Translations under genes and position numbers: made by a program
Assembly (NCBI RefSeq): GCF_000003815.2
Contig: NC_049995.1
Location: 8,875,802 to 8,939,801, forward strand
Length of the DNA: 64,000 nt
Origin: Branchiostoma floridae
Taxonomy: Eukaryota > Chordata > Leptocardii > Amphioxiformes > Branchiostomatidae
Direction of reading: 5' to 3'
Notes under the pieces: model-generated
What the model was told of the DNA's origin: nothing
What the model saw: only the letters and a program-made list of their open reading frames with translations
Databases searched by the model: none
Shown here: one piece after another, positions 12,386 through 24,690 of the stretch
Layout of the letters: the number at the start of each line of letters is the position of its first letter
Position numbering within the stretch: the stretch's first letter is position 1

Positions 12386-13300
12386 ACATTTTATACTCTG
12401 TGTGGCAGTATTTCTTTCTATCGTCATTGTGACAACTGTAGTGCAAGGAGCAAAATCCAAACGAAAAAGTCAAATAAGCCCTAAATCCTACAGAATGATC
12501 CACCCCAAAGGGAAAGAAAAACTGTTAGAGCTAAACTTTATGTACAAAATAGTAAACAAGTCTGTGCGTTAAGAAAAACACCACATAACTGCCTCGAAAC
12601 GTTAAATACAACGAGGACAGAAAGTTTCAGTTTCATGAATACAGAACCGAGACTTTGAGATTTTTTTCTGTTTCTTAGCCACCGTACATTATCATTAGAT
12701 GCAAAACGTACCTCACCATTGTATAGATTGAAACCAATCAAACGTGAACAATACCGGGACAACGCACCTGCACAGGTGGCTTATTACGCCGAAATGTCTA
12801 TTGATTCTAGTGCACGTAATTAAAAGAAAAAGTACAAGTAACAGGATATATGCCCGATTATTAACCCAAATACATGTAGCTTTCACAAAAGCACGTCTTA
12901 CACTTATTGTGTGGCATTCATGCCACCTGACGTTAGTCTCCATATGTCATTACGCAAGGAGACAAAGAAGTAACCGTACTTATACTCATGCAAGTGTTTG
13001 ATCTTGCGTTCGCTATTCATTTCAACGTAGAATGGTTTCCCATTCAACATATTCAGAGTTATAGTACCTAGAGTCCACTTAAAAACACGTGCACGTGTAC
13101 ACGCGTGTGAATCGGACCACACGCGTCTACGCACAAGTACCAATAAGCCGTGTACTTAAAAACTTCTTGAATAATAAAGTATTTCATAAAGCTGTCCAGA
13201 TGTTCAACTTTTATGGGGATTGTGCCGTCAAAGCCACGGCATTACGTAAGTGACTTCCTGGTAACGTCTGGTAAAATGGTATTCGTTAAGGGTCTATTAT

Positions 13301-13774
13301 AGGTCATCCGCAAGCCATCCGCCATACAAATTGATGGTGTTTGAATGTAGTTCCGGTCCGGGTCTGAAACTGAAAGATTTCTTTCCTGGTCAAATGGGTA
13401 GAAATCCTGGCAGTTTTGAGGTGGATGTGACAGGGGAGGGTTTCTACTTTCTGATTAGGGCAGAAAAGCAGAGTTTTTGTGGTTATCAGGGGATACAAAG
13501 TTGGGACTATTTTGTCCTAGCACAGGACCTACTCACTAAGCTGTGGTGCGGTTTTGAGGTCAAGGGTCATTTCTTTAGTTTCCCGGAAGCCCGTGCCGTA
13601 AGATTCATGGTGACATTTGCTTTTTTGGACAGCTGAGATGGCGGGCTTTCTTATGAGGGTATACTTGTATGCCAATAACGTCAGAAAGTTGAGTTATTAA
13701 CAGTTGCTATCTCCTCTTTTTTGTATAGGAAACCATTGTTAGAGGCTGTATATTGAATGACTGGCGGATGCCCT
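13301..13774 (+). mobile_element. 470-base MITE, AGGGSATCCGCCAG ends (copy 1)
   Basis: Terminal inverted repeat of about 14 bases; colinear over its whole length with the copies at 26104-26573 (inverted) and 40152-40617. The open frame at 13331-13636 is fortuitous, as it is not kept in the other copies. Confidence 0.85.
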
Positions 13775-13990
13775 ACACATACAGTAAAGGCAGAAGGTAG
13801 CTTCCGCTCTATTCTCTGACAAGTGGTCCCAGATAACATACCGGAGACTACATCCGGATGACATACCGGAGACTACACGTGTAAGAAGGGGGATTTCTAA
13901 TGAGAACATTGGCACAGCTTGCAAAACTCTAATTGCCTTACTGCTAATGACCGACATGATGCTGGAAAGAGGGATAATAAGCATGGTCAC

Positions 13991-14212
13991 GGTCCCTAGT
14001 ACGCATGTGAAGCGACAGGAATTGTGGGTGATATGTCAAAGGTGAAGTTCCTTATATGTCAATATGTCAAAGGTGACTTTTGAATAGTTCTCTTCTCAAC
14101 CATTGTCCTCATTTGCATAACAATTTCTAGAAGGATTTCCCTATGTCTCCGGGCCTTCGCCTTTGACATATTACCCACAATTCTTGTCGCTGCACATGCG
14201 TATTCGGTACCG
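13991..14212. mobile_element. Palindromic MITE with about 50-base arms
   Basis: Left arm contains TACGCATGTGAAGCGACAGG and AATTGTGGGTGATATGTCAA; the right arm is the inverse with few differences. The loop holds ATTTGCAT. Confidence 0.85.
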
Positions 14213-15109
14213 TGTACGTGCTTATTGAAACACACAGTTATTATTTCTGTGGGTCTAATTTGTGATGGATTTCATAAAAGAGATAGTAATCTGTATCACA
14301 ATATTGTTACTATTTTACAGCAAATGAACAGAGATATTAAAATCATTGTTGCAAGTTATGATCTTTCAAGATCTTGTGGATTTGAATAGTCTACCTAAGG
14401 TGTTAAAGTTCTTTCCGCACCATATGGTGTATAAGGCTTCCGGGCCACCATTTCCTTAGCCTCTGGCTATACACCTGAGCAAGCTCTACAGCAGGGGGCT
14501 AGTTTTTGGTAGTTGTGTTTCAAGTCAAGCTGTTTGTTCAATCTCTATTTCTCTTCGCCAAATATCCTTAAGTGCTAGAAAGAAATGCCGTACTATAGTC
14601 ATAAGGGTTTTTCCGGCCAACCATATTTCTTGCACAGTATATCAAATACATGTAAGCAGTGCGAATAAAACAAGCTAAAAACACCATACTCATTTGAGCG
14701 GAATCCTCTGCGCCCAGCTGTCCTTAACGTATTAAGAGTAAGGACATTCTATCCCCTGAGAGTAAGGAAAATCCGAGCCGCTTTTTTTTACATAAGCCTT
14801 TTAGTTCTCGCTGTTTTAAGTGGGCATAAGCGATAGGTTTAGCAAAGTAATGGCACATCACGCCAACTAAGCCGATCAAGAATTTAAGACTTATGACTAA
14901 GCATACGTGACATGTAACATATGTTGCGTAAGACTCTAACAAAGTCTTATAACTTTAACATGGTGGCGAGGTGGTGTTGTTGACTTAAAATGTTTAAGGT
15001 TCTGGATTTCAATCGCTAGTAGTCCCTGATGTTGTCCCTTTGGGAAAAGCATTTTACTCCTATTTTTCCAGCCACTCTATTTAGGTGAAAATGAGTACCC
15101 AATTTTGGT

Positions 15110-15303
15110 TATACCCCTGTCACATTATCCATGATCTTCGGGCGTGTCGATGGAAGATCGGCCATATTGAAGATCGACAGAGGGTTGCACGTATTTATCA
15201 GCTGAAAACCGTCCCTGTCACATATAAGCCATACTTTGTACCTTGTACAATAAAGTTATTATCATAAGTGAGGCTCGGGCGATTGCAAATGTGACAGGGG
15301 TAT
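15110..15303. mobile_element. MITE with ATACCCCTGTCACATT ends
   Basis: ATACCCCTGTCACATT and AATGTGACAGGGGTAT are terminal inverted repeats. A relative with the same ends and ACTTTATTG/TGTGACAGGGGC internal motifs is at 60964-61200. Confidence 0.85.
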
Positions 15304-15313
15304 CATAGCTATA

Positions 15314-15496
15314 TAGGGCGCGGTCACTTCTAGGTCGTCGTACGATTTTGATACAATAGAATTTTTGAAGCAGGCCGTGACAGAGCCAACCATTGACATG
15401 CATCCGAAATAACATTTTGTGGACCAATACAGTTAAACTTTGCAGGAGACGTACATTTTTGGCCTCCAAAATGCCCAAAGCTATGTTACCGCGCTC
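15314..15496. mobile_element. MITE with GCGCGGTCAC ends, adjacent to the previous one
   Basis: AGGGCGCGGTCACTT at the left, ATGTTACCGCGCTC at the right. Contains GTCGTCGTACGATTTTG and the GCAGGAGACGTACATTT segment also found at 62070-62278. Confidence 0.7.
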
Positions 15497-15514
15497 TTTG
15501 GGACACCCTCTCAG

Positions 15515-15620
15515 ATTGGACGTGAGGCCGGAGTACCGTATTCAAGAAGATCCACACCACAAACAAGTTAACCCACAACAGTTGTCCAAAAGAGTGGGGA
15601 CTATCTCGGTGTGAATGGAT
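15515..15620 (+). mobile_element. SINE central-core fragment
   Basis: GACGTGAGGCCGG, GTTAACCCACAACAGTTGTC and AAAAGAGTGGGGACTATCTC match the GTTAAAGAACCCACC..GGTGTGAGTGGATCA core seen at 28010-28085, 36160-36215 and 57537-57590. Confidence 0.5.
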
Positions 15621-15634
15621 CAAACTTTACATGC

Positions 15635-15730
15635 ATTCATTTATTTATTTTTGTGTTCTTTGCCAGGGTAAGCTCCCATCAGTGACTAACACTGCTTTTC
15701 ATGGAGACCCTGGGTACACATACAAATAAC
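15635..15730 (-). mobile_element. LINE 3' end
   Basis: Minus strand reads GGGTCTCCATGAAAAGCAGT and CACTGATGGGAGCTTACCCT, then an ATAAATAAATGAATG tail, the form of a CR1/L2-type LINE terminus. Confidence 0.55.
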
Positions 15731-16820
15731 ACAGACATACAATACAATATTTGCATAGTACAACAAATCGTCAAAAACAAAAATCATGTCCCAAAACCTT
15801 ACAATCTGGTCCTACACAACTTGTTCATACATGCAACATTTGTTGCCTCACTACATTCATAGTGAGTTTGATAAAAGCCATTTTGTTTTCCCCATTGCAT
15901 ATCAGCACAATTTACGTCACTTTGCCGAGTGAAGAGTGCAGCAGAACGTAACAAAACACACGAGTCCATTAAACATCAGGCACTTAAAAGAAAACTATGA
16001 ACTGGAAAATACGTGTATCTCCCGTGATTTCATCTACGCTAGCCTTAAAACATTTTAGGACATTTGGGAATGACAACTTTATTCATGCGTTCTTAAAACC
16101 CATTACAATGAGTGACTAGCATTCACATCTGCTGAAGTGGTGCAATAAATTACTTTTTTTTAAAGTAAGGCTACGCTAATCTGATTATAAAGATGACATC
16201 CTCTGGGCATTCCAAAACCGATGCGAGCGGGCGAAAAAAAATAAAGTCGGGCCAAAAAAAGTTGCATTCATGATGAGCTTAGTAGTCGGAAACGAATAGT
16301 AGTAGAAGTTGAACGAATTACTTAACAAGAAAACGTTCAATATGCGAGAGTAGGTTTACAACAAAAACAGTACTTTTTACGATAGAAAATAAGGTATTTT
16401 TATTATAAGTATCTATTCTTCGATATTTTTGCAGTTTATGGCATACATTTGCTCATTTTGTAGCTTCTTTTTGAGGTATACAAAATGGTTGCAAACTCTG
16501 GAAAACAGACGAAAATGGATGCGCGCGAATACATTCGACTCGATGTGACCAGAATCTTGAATTATGGTTTCGAAGAGCAAGAGACGACAATGACTTAGAC
16601 TCTAAAGGTTATGGGTTCGAATCTATGACAGGCGCACCCTTGGAAATGGACCTCATACTCGAAGGAGAAGAAATTGACGACTTAGCTCTATCTACCTCTA
16701 GGATTGGACGTACTCCGATGGTCCTCTTCTTGAATAGGAGTCATATCTTGGCCACGGTTTAGAACCGTAACTACATATACTTATCCATGAGCATTTTGCA
16801 TTACCTAAAGGTGGTATGCC

Positions 16821-17060
16821 GGTATCTCACTGCACTTGGGGCACCGGTGCGGCACTGTGTGGTTCGTTAACTGCGGCACTGTTTTGCTATTTTCGCAATT
16901 ATTTTCTTATAATCTAGGTATTGCGTAATACGTAATAAGCAAGACTCAGAAGACAACAAAATACACAAAACAGGAGAAACTTTGTTCTTCATCTAGAATT
17001 CATTGAGTCATCTACGAACCCCGCAGTGCAGCACCGGTGCCCCAAGTACAGCGAAATACT
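16821..17060. mobile_element. Palindromic MITE, GGCACTGCGGGGTTCG family (copy 3)
   Basis: Same ends as copy 2, with the interior in the opposite orientation: the AATTCATTGAGTCATCTACG side is on the right. Confidence 0.85.
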
Positions 17061-17639
17061 TACCAGTTAAAACATAGAAAACCGGTTTGCCGATTAGCGT
17101 AACGGTTGAAAACAGTAATTTGCCCTGACGTGGCCCAACGTTCTATCTACAAAACATTGCTCGTGACTAATCGGCTGAGAGATGTGCGCTAAGTGCTCCA
17201 GCCCATGTTCGGCTTATCACTGGTGCGTACCTACCTCTTACATCACACTCACAGGCAGATAAAACCGGCTAGTACCGGAAACCGTATTCTCAATGACAGG
17301 TCCCTCATGATCACTGGATCGATAGACTCTCTATATATAGGAGAGACCCTTGAGAAATGGTTTATTGCCATTGACATTAAAAACTCTTGCAGCACATTTA
17401 CAAAAGGCTGAATTGTCGTTTTTTTAACAGTCAGTATTTCAACCTCTAACTAGTTAACACAATTAAAAGGATCGAGTGACAAAATAACATCTACTTACAA
17501 TAACTGATCAGTTATTACACAAAGAAACATTCACTACTGTTCACAAATTACCCGTCTTGGTTCAGGAGCTTTACACAGTACGGTAATGTACTATTAGCGA
17601 AACGAGCAGTTCTACACCGGAAGTGAGAGAATTTGTCAT

Positions 17640-18750
17640 TGTTTCTTGTACATCATTCCGCCACCCATAAATGAAAGAAATAACGATGAGCTACGTATAC
17701 AAACAAGCCTAAATATTAAAAACTAAGTGATTATAGATACAGAAAGCACTGGAAACCAATTTTCTAGTTGAAGTTCTTCATTTTAGCTAAGTACTTGTTG
17801 TAGAGAACCTTCTTTCTCATTCTGCCACCCACAAAAGAAATGAATAAGCCTAAATCTCGCAAGCTACGTGATTATCGATGTAGAAAACACAGGAAACCAT
17901 GCAAAGTCAGTTTCGTAGTTGGACCTTCTAAGCAGAGAATCTTCTCTCTTATTATACCACTTACGAAAGAAAGGAAGATGTGTTATAAACAAGCCTAATT
18001 CTTACAAGCTAAGTGATTATAGATGTACAAAGCCAGGAAACCATGCATAGCCAGTTTCCTAGTTGGGATTTTTAAGTAGAGAACTTTCTCTCTTTTTATA
18101 CCACTCACGAAAGATGGAAAGATGGGCTATAAACAAAACTAAATCTTAAAATTTAAGTGATTATAAATGCAGAAAACAAAGGAAACCATAGCAAGTTTCC
18201 TCGTTGGACTTTCCGTTTAGCTCTGTAGAGGACTTTCTTTCTCATTCTGCCACTCACGAAAGAAAGAAAGATTGGCTATAAACAATCCTAAATCTTAAAA
18301 TCTAAGTGATTATAAGTGCAAAAAGCACCGGAAACCATAGTCAGTTTCCTATTGGGACTTTCTTTTTAGCAAAGTTTGTGTCATAGAGAACATTCTCTCT
18401 CATTCTACCACCCACAAAAGAAAGAAAGATTGGCTATAAACAAGCCAGAAAGCAGAGGAAATCATAACACGTCTTCCTTACTGGACTTATTTTTAGAAGA
18501 TAATGTGCCGTAGATATCCTTGTCTCGCATTCTGCCACCCACAAGAAAGAAAGATGACCTCTAAGTGATGACCAATGCCAAAGATACCGGAAACGACAGC
18601 AGACGTTCCTTTCTGGGCTATCTGTGATTTACTATGTGCTGTAGACACGTTATTTTTCTGTTTCTGTCGCCCACAAAAGATGCTAATGCCCAAAAGCACC
18701 GGAAACCCCTACAGACTTTAATTCCTAGACTATCTATCTGTCACCCACAG
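17640..18750. repeat. Satellite-like tandem array, 130-160-base unit
   Basis: About eight diverged units marked by ATTCTGCCACCCACAAAAGA, TAAGTGATTATA, CACCGGAAACCAT and AGTTTCCT..TTGG..TTT. Unit starts are near 17655, 17818, 17952, 18094, 18242, 18401, 18529 and 18660. Confidence 0.85.
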
Positions 18751-18865
18751 ACCCCCCCCCCCCATCTACCACAGTAGAAGTATAAATGACATGACACGTA
18801 ACCACATCCCTAGATAAAATCCTACGATAGCATAGGCCCTTGGTCCCACTACCAATGATTTTATT

Positions 18866-19024
18866 ACAGAATTTCCACGTGTTCAGTACCAAGGACAGGT
18901 ACTGCACCAGGACACATTACAGAATTACCACGTGTTCAGTACCAAGGACAGGTACTGCACCAGGACACATTACAGAATTACCACGTGTTCAGTACCAAGG
19001 ACAGGTACTGCACCAGGACACATT
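18866..19024. repeat. Three 53-base tandem repeats
   Basis: ACAGAATTACCACGTGTTCA starts each unit (18866, 18919, 18972). Nearly identical copies imply a recent expansion. Confidence 0.93.
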
Positions 19025-21149
19025 TGTACTATTATATGTCCATTGCACTGAAATTTTGGTGGCACTTCTTTGTATCGTACAAGCTACAGTGGCTACTCAC
19101 GTGACTATGGCATCAGTATCGTCCACCATGTTGGATGTTTAACAGTGAAAGTTCTCAGGTAAATCGGAAACAGCATACTGAAAATCTTGAAATGTTGGCG
19201 GCGGTTTAATTTTCACGTTTTTTTCTAGCGGTGACCCCTAGAACGAGGATTTATGACATATACCTTTCCAATCTTCTACAGAATTCATTTAAACACGAAA
19301 TGGACCATGACCACGAAATTGTAGCGAAATAGACCATAAATTAATTGAGTTTCGCTCATTCAGAAGTTTTCACAGATAATTAGGTCCAGGTTCAGGTTCA
19401 GGCCTGGAACTGATCCTCTGGACCTGGACCGTACCTGTACTTGAATTTTCTGTACCGCTACCCACCCCTAGTGCCTAGTACGAAATCTAGAGAGTTGACA
19501 TATACTGCTGTACAGAACTACTGAGATAATGTGGGCTAAGTGCCCCTGTCCATTCACGGCTTATCATAATGTACCTGCGCTTCGTACGTCAAGTACAGAG
19601 GCAGATAACGCATAAAGCACCGGAAACTAGAGAACAGAACGTCAGTCAAGGTTCCCCATTGTATATCAAGATATTGACGTCATGACTCAGATGTCACATC
19701 CGATGTAACGTTAAAAAATTTCATGTCCATAATTCCACCTGGTACCCTTTAACCGCCAAATAAAAATACCTGAAAAATGAAACATTTTTGTCATTTACAC
19801 AAAACTGCAGAATCTTTCCCCATAGTCTTCTGTCAAGCTATTCGCACACAAAACTGTACCATTAGGCTCGCCCTATAGTATTTGCGTGCGAGTACTAGAA
19901 AATTGAGTCACCCTAGACCAACTGTACTTGGTTTTTGGACCAGGTTACCTTACAGTATTGCAAACCTATGGTATTGCAAACCTAATATAAATATTGTAAA
20001 CTCATCGATCGCTATCGCAAACCTGTAATTCTTCGCACTTATGCACAGCTACTATGCTGTTGCAGTTCTAAGCTCTAATTGTCTCTGACAGAAGAAAAGA
20101 AGAAGAAATAGAACAAACACACAAGCAAAAATAATATGTTTTGTTTTTCTTATCGGCAAAAACATAATAAGTTGCTAGGGGGCCCAAACCTGCATCACTT
20201 CCTCTCTGTCCCAAGAGCTATCTATCACTTAAAAATCACGACCACAGCATGTACAGAACACGAGATATCAAAACCGAAAGTTCCACTGCAGTACCGAAGA
20301 AGGCCGCTGTAGTACCGTTGTTGGCCTTACGTTCCCACCACCCACCTACTATATATCATAAAGATACATCCACGACGTATTGAGATATGCTGTCCACAGA
20401 CACAGACGACTGAAACATAACCTTTCTGGTGAAGGATTTTTTTTTATGAATTGGGTCTTGATTCTTGAACATGTGGGCTGACACTACGTTAGTGAATGGT
20501 TTACCGAAATTCATTTTTCTTTCATGTAGCACCTGTAGGCTACCCGGAAGAATAATGAGGGCTTACTTTGATGCATTCTGGCAAAACGATAACGTTTCAA
20601 CATATCCAAAATGAGCCATGATGCACCATACCTCGCATTCTTCTTGATTTTGCAAAAGCCCACCTACACCTATTAAATCATGAACAGCCTAACATTGTCA
20701 AGTGCATGTAGTAAGAGGATTACGCTTGATAAGAAGATGAACATCTATATGCATGACAAATGACTAGAACTGTTTCTAACGTACTGGTGATATGCAGACT
20801 GAAAGCTGATTTGCAAGACTTTGCAAGACTTTGGCAGCACTAGCGTACTAAAAGTCTCATTTGTCTGTGTCGCTATGTTGTCTTTGTAGTTGTTTGAAAA
20901 ATACCAGACACAAGGGGCACTGCTACATCTGTGCAGTTTCTGCGTGATCTGGGGTGAAGGTATTATTTTGGGCTTTGTAACACCATCCCAAGGGAGTTAA
21001 TTACATTCAGTGTGTGAGTGTGTGAGAGTAAGTTTGTGTGTGTGTGTGTGTGTGTCTGTCTGTCCGTGTGCCTGTTTGTCTGTTAGTCTGCGTGTCTATG
21101 CTTTTGTGATGCCCAATACACAAAACATTGTTGCTATGCCGCCGCAACT

Positions 21150-21400
21150 ATTTCATGGACCTGGAAACGTCGCGAATCGGAAGCACTGATGGAGCGACTG
21201 CCTTGGATATGAACAATTTCGAATATACAATGGTTTAATTTTGGTGATTATGATTTGATATCTGGTCTGTTACCCGATACCGATTATGTTCCTGACGTTC
21301 TTTCATGTTATAATATCCTTTGTTCAATTATGATTTGTATCGTGTGTGTCTTATAAGCCCACGTGGGCTGGGCGTTCTAACGCATGACACGTTAATAAAA
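21150..21400 (+). mobile_element. LINE 3' end
   Basis: Sequence with TTATAAGCCCACGTGGGCTG ends GTTAATAAAATTCATTCATT and runs into a long ATTC repeat, the classic 3' tail of CR1/L2-like retrotransposons. No coding part was seen. Confidence 0.6.
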
Positions 21401-21469
21401 TTCATTCATTCATTCATTCATTCATTCATTCATTCATTCATTCATTCATTCATTCATTCATTCATTCAT
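21401..21469. repeat. (ATTC)n microsatellite
   Basis: Perfect tetranucleotide run of about 69 bases forming the LINE tail. Confidence 0.97.
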
Positions 21470-21849
21470 ATACAACATATGCGTATGTAACAGAGCAATG
21501 GTAGACAAACTAAAGGCAACTACAACACATAGGTGGATGAAAGTGGCATAGTATCTATTTTAGATAAAGTTCTATTTCTCTATCATGTATAAGAACATAT
21601 ATCAAAAGACACATCAAAAAGGGAAGCTCCACTGCAGTACAAAAGGTCATAAAATCTAATCATGTCGAGGTCTTATCGACACGTACCCGCCTACATGTAC
21701 CAAACATCAAGACCATCAGCTAGTTATCGTGTTGATCAACACATAACCATAGACACATGAGCGCTGACTAAAACACAACATTCATCGCTAAGGTAATGAC
21801 AACATAGTATTACATACATATTGAAGACCTTGTATGAGTGGTCACTCAC

Positions 21850-22065
21850 CGTTGCGAGTTGTAAGATATACAAGGCTTAGCTGTTCAGCAGCAGTCTTCA
21901 GACACTCCAGGTTTCTTGAAGACGTCCTTCAACTCTCTAAGAAATCTCTACATTATCACGTTAAAGAAAAGCAAGACGTGAGTCTTAAACATTCGAACAG
22001 TCATCTTCAAGAATCAGTTTGAGGACTACCAAGAATCCAGCGTGCGGTCTCCTAAAATGGCCGGT
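21850..22065 (-). promoter_or_regulatory. Weak candidate first exon
   Basis: Minus strand: TTATAAGT near 22097-22090, then an exon-like stretch ending CGCAACG|GTGAGTGA at 21850. No conserved protein; support is the donor and a TATA-like box only. Confidence 0.2.
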
Positions 22066-22381
22066 TTTTAAGTGCGCACGTATTAGAGTACGACTTATAA
22101 TGCTATAATTGTCTACAAGGATTTCGCAGGAAATATCTTACTGCGTCAAGTACTGGGTCCGGAATAAGACCTCAAGGACCCAACAGGAAGTTGCCAGAGG
22201 TTTAAAATAGCGCGTGCGTAACGGAGAGGGAGTGAGTGATAGTGTGAACTCGTCTAGCGGGATTTTGCAGGACCTCTATAGGCGTGATTCACAAAGCACC
22301 TGCAGTCTTATCTCGCACTTGGCGGGGGTATTATTTATAACGGTGCTGTGGGCGGATTGTGGGGACTGTCCTGATGCATGA

Positions 22382-23490
22382 CAGGGCTCGAAATTCGGGA
22401 ATAGGTTCGCTAGCTGGTGTATCAAAGCTACAATTAGAGCGCATAGGACAAATTGGTGCACAATATAGTAGACACTATTTACAACACAAATCTAATTGCC
22501 TCTTTCAGAGCTTCAATATTAAATTCTATGGCTTCACTTCAAAACAAAAAACCAGTACAACAAAGGATTACTGTCAATACTATGCTGTATACCATCGCAA
22601 TTTAACTTTGACCTATGCAAATATCAAGGTGTACCAGTGCACCCAAAGTACAATCAGGTGCACAACTCCAAGTTGTGCACATTTACCCAGCATTTCGAGC
22701 CCTGGCTGCATGTATAACAAATCACGACATAGATAGCTATATCGTCCCTGTAAGGCTTATACTAAGGGATCTAGACAGATATTACCCTATGGAGATGTCT
22801 AGGTGTACCAGTGCACCTACAGTAAGATTAGGTGCACAACTCGCAAATTTTGGGCGCACAAAAGTGCACAAATATCGAGCCCTGGATGCATGTATAACAA
22901 ATCACGACATAGACAGCTATATCGTCCCCGTGAGGCTTATACTAAGGAATCTAGACAGATATTACCCTATGCAGATGTCTATGTGTACCAGTGCACCTAC
23001 AGAAGATTTGGTGCACAACTCGCGAATTCTGGGTGCACAAAAGTGCACATATATCGAGCCCTGGATGCATGTATAACAAATCACGACATAAACAGCTTTG
23101 TCATCCCCGTATGGCTTATACTACTGGATCTAGACAAAAAGTACCCTATGTAAATGCCTAGGTGTATCAGTGCACCTAGAGTAATATTAGATACACAAAT
23201 CACAAATTTGGGGTGCACAACAGTGCACATATTTTGAGCCCTGAACGTATGTATAACAAATCACGACATAGACAGCTTTGTCGTCCCCGTATGGCTTGTA
23301 CTAATGGATCTAGACAAATATTACCCTATGTAAATGCCTAGGTGTACCAGTGCACCTAGAGTAATATTAGATGCACAAATCACAATATTTCGAGCCCTGA
23401 AGGCATGTATAACAAATCACGACATAGACAGCTATGTTGTCCCCGTAAGGCTTATACTAATGAATCTAGACAGATATACGATGAAGCCAT
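22382..23490. repeat. Tandem array of about 180 bases derived from a hAT-like MITE
   Basis: Begins with CAGGGCTCGAAATTC. From 22620 there are five units of about 178-180 bases, each GGTGTACCAGTGCACC..GTGCACAA..CGAGCCCTG followed by ATGTATAACAAATCACGACA and TCTAGACA. Each unit thus holds a MITE 3' end plus its flank. Open frames through it are repeat artefacts. Confidence 0.85.
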
Positions 23491-23639
23491 TGAATTGTAT
23501 AATGGCATTGGTGGACCGGAATTATGACATCCTGTCTTAACCCCCTTGTGTGTTGTTCTCTAATTTGTACAGCGGTAGTAGTTAATGGAAGTCGTGCTAA
23601 ACGTGAACGGCATCAGTGTCAAAGCTTCGTTTCTGGTCA

Positions 23640-23765
23640 CAGGTGGCATTGTGTGGCGCAATTGGCTGGGTGTTCGAGATCCAGAGGTTCTGGGTTCGAA
23701 TCCGTTGATGGTCCACTGACCGCGTGCCATTGGAAAAGCGATCATATTGATAGATTTGTATGAAT
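23640..23765 (+). mobile_element. tRNA-derived SINE
   Basis: Box A TGGCGCAATTGG (23653-23664) and box B GGTTCGAATCC (23693-23703) with tRNA-like spacing; a tail related to the other SINEs follows. Confidence 0.7.
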
Positions 23766-24099
23766 TTTGGGTTGTGGGTAGTTGTTGAAGTCTCAAAGAA
23801 ATATGGTGGATATTTCGGGCCGCCTAGCGGTATGTTTGGGTACATCAGCATGACAATAATGTGATGGCTACGACATCGGTAGTTAGACTAGATATTTCAC
23901 GAAGGTACAAAATATTTGATTTCTTGTTTAACTACACGTCAGTCGGCGACCTTAGGATATTTCTAATTCTGATATGTCCAAATTAGCTAGCATAGATTCA
24001 TATAATAACTCAACATTACTAGATAGTCTTTATACATGTACATAGATACCGTGGACTATATATACTAATATAACCACTTTAGTACCTAAGTCATAGTTA

Positions 24100-24590
24100 T
24101 TCACTATTTCTAAAATAAACTATATATTCATGATTCTGATTCCTATCTTCCAAAATAACATGCATACATCCACGTGATAACTAAACATTCTAGATAGTCA
24201 TGGTACATTGCTACTGTGGTTTATCTCCAAAACGTAATTCTTTACTTCCCTACTTTAGACGACGAGCTTAACATGGTTACTCAGTCTTTATAATAAATTA
24301 TATTTCATGATTCCTATTCTCCAAAATGACTTGCATACATTCACGTGAATACTGTACATTCTATAGATAGTCATGGTATATTGCTACTATGGTTTCTCTC
24401 CAAAGCGTAATTCTTTACTTCCCTACTTTAGACGACGAGCTTAACATGGTTACTTAGTCTTTATAATAAATTATATTTCATGATTCCTATTCTCCAAAAT
24501 GACTTGCATACATCTACGTTAATACTCGACATTCTAGATAGTTATAGTATATTGCTACTGTGGTTTCTCTCCAAGGCGTAATTTTTTCAC
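24100..24590. repeat. Tandem repeat, about 175 bases, nearly three units
   Basis: Units contain CATGATTCCTATTCTCCAAA, ACATTCTAGATAGTCATGGT and TTTACTTCCCTACTTTAGAC. The array ends about 25 bases from the candidate donor at 24615. Confidence 0.9.
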
Positions 24591-24614
24591 GTCGCTACGC
24601 ATGATAGTACTCAC

Positions 24615-24690
24615 CATATAACGAGAAGAAATATTGCACTGTCTCCCTTCAATCGTTCGTTCGCGTAGAATCTGAGCCCGCTTTTATAGC
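24615..24690 (-). promoter_or_regulatory. Candidate TATA promoter and first exon
   Basis: On the minus strand GGCTATAAAAGCGGG gives a textbook TATAAAAG (24688-24681). About 40-70 bases downstream is an excellent donor, TATATG|GTGAGTAC, with exon end 24615. The predicted transcript start is near 24660. An ATG falls exactly before the donor. Expression and the linked downstream exon are unknown. Confidence 0.4.

Noticed and set aside
13331-13636. 101-codon frame as a gene
   Set aside because: It lies inside a non-autonomous MITE, and the reading frame is broken in the two other copies.
22615-23153. 153- and 116-codon frames with a repeated CITNHDIDSYIVPVRLIL
   Set aside because: The frame follows the 180-base tandem array; it is open because the unit length is about a multiple of three.
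23640-23710. A tRNA gene
   Set aside because: Box A and box B are present but no acceptor-stem or anticodon-stem pairing was seen; the SINE tail follows directly.
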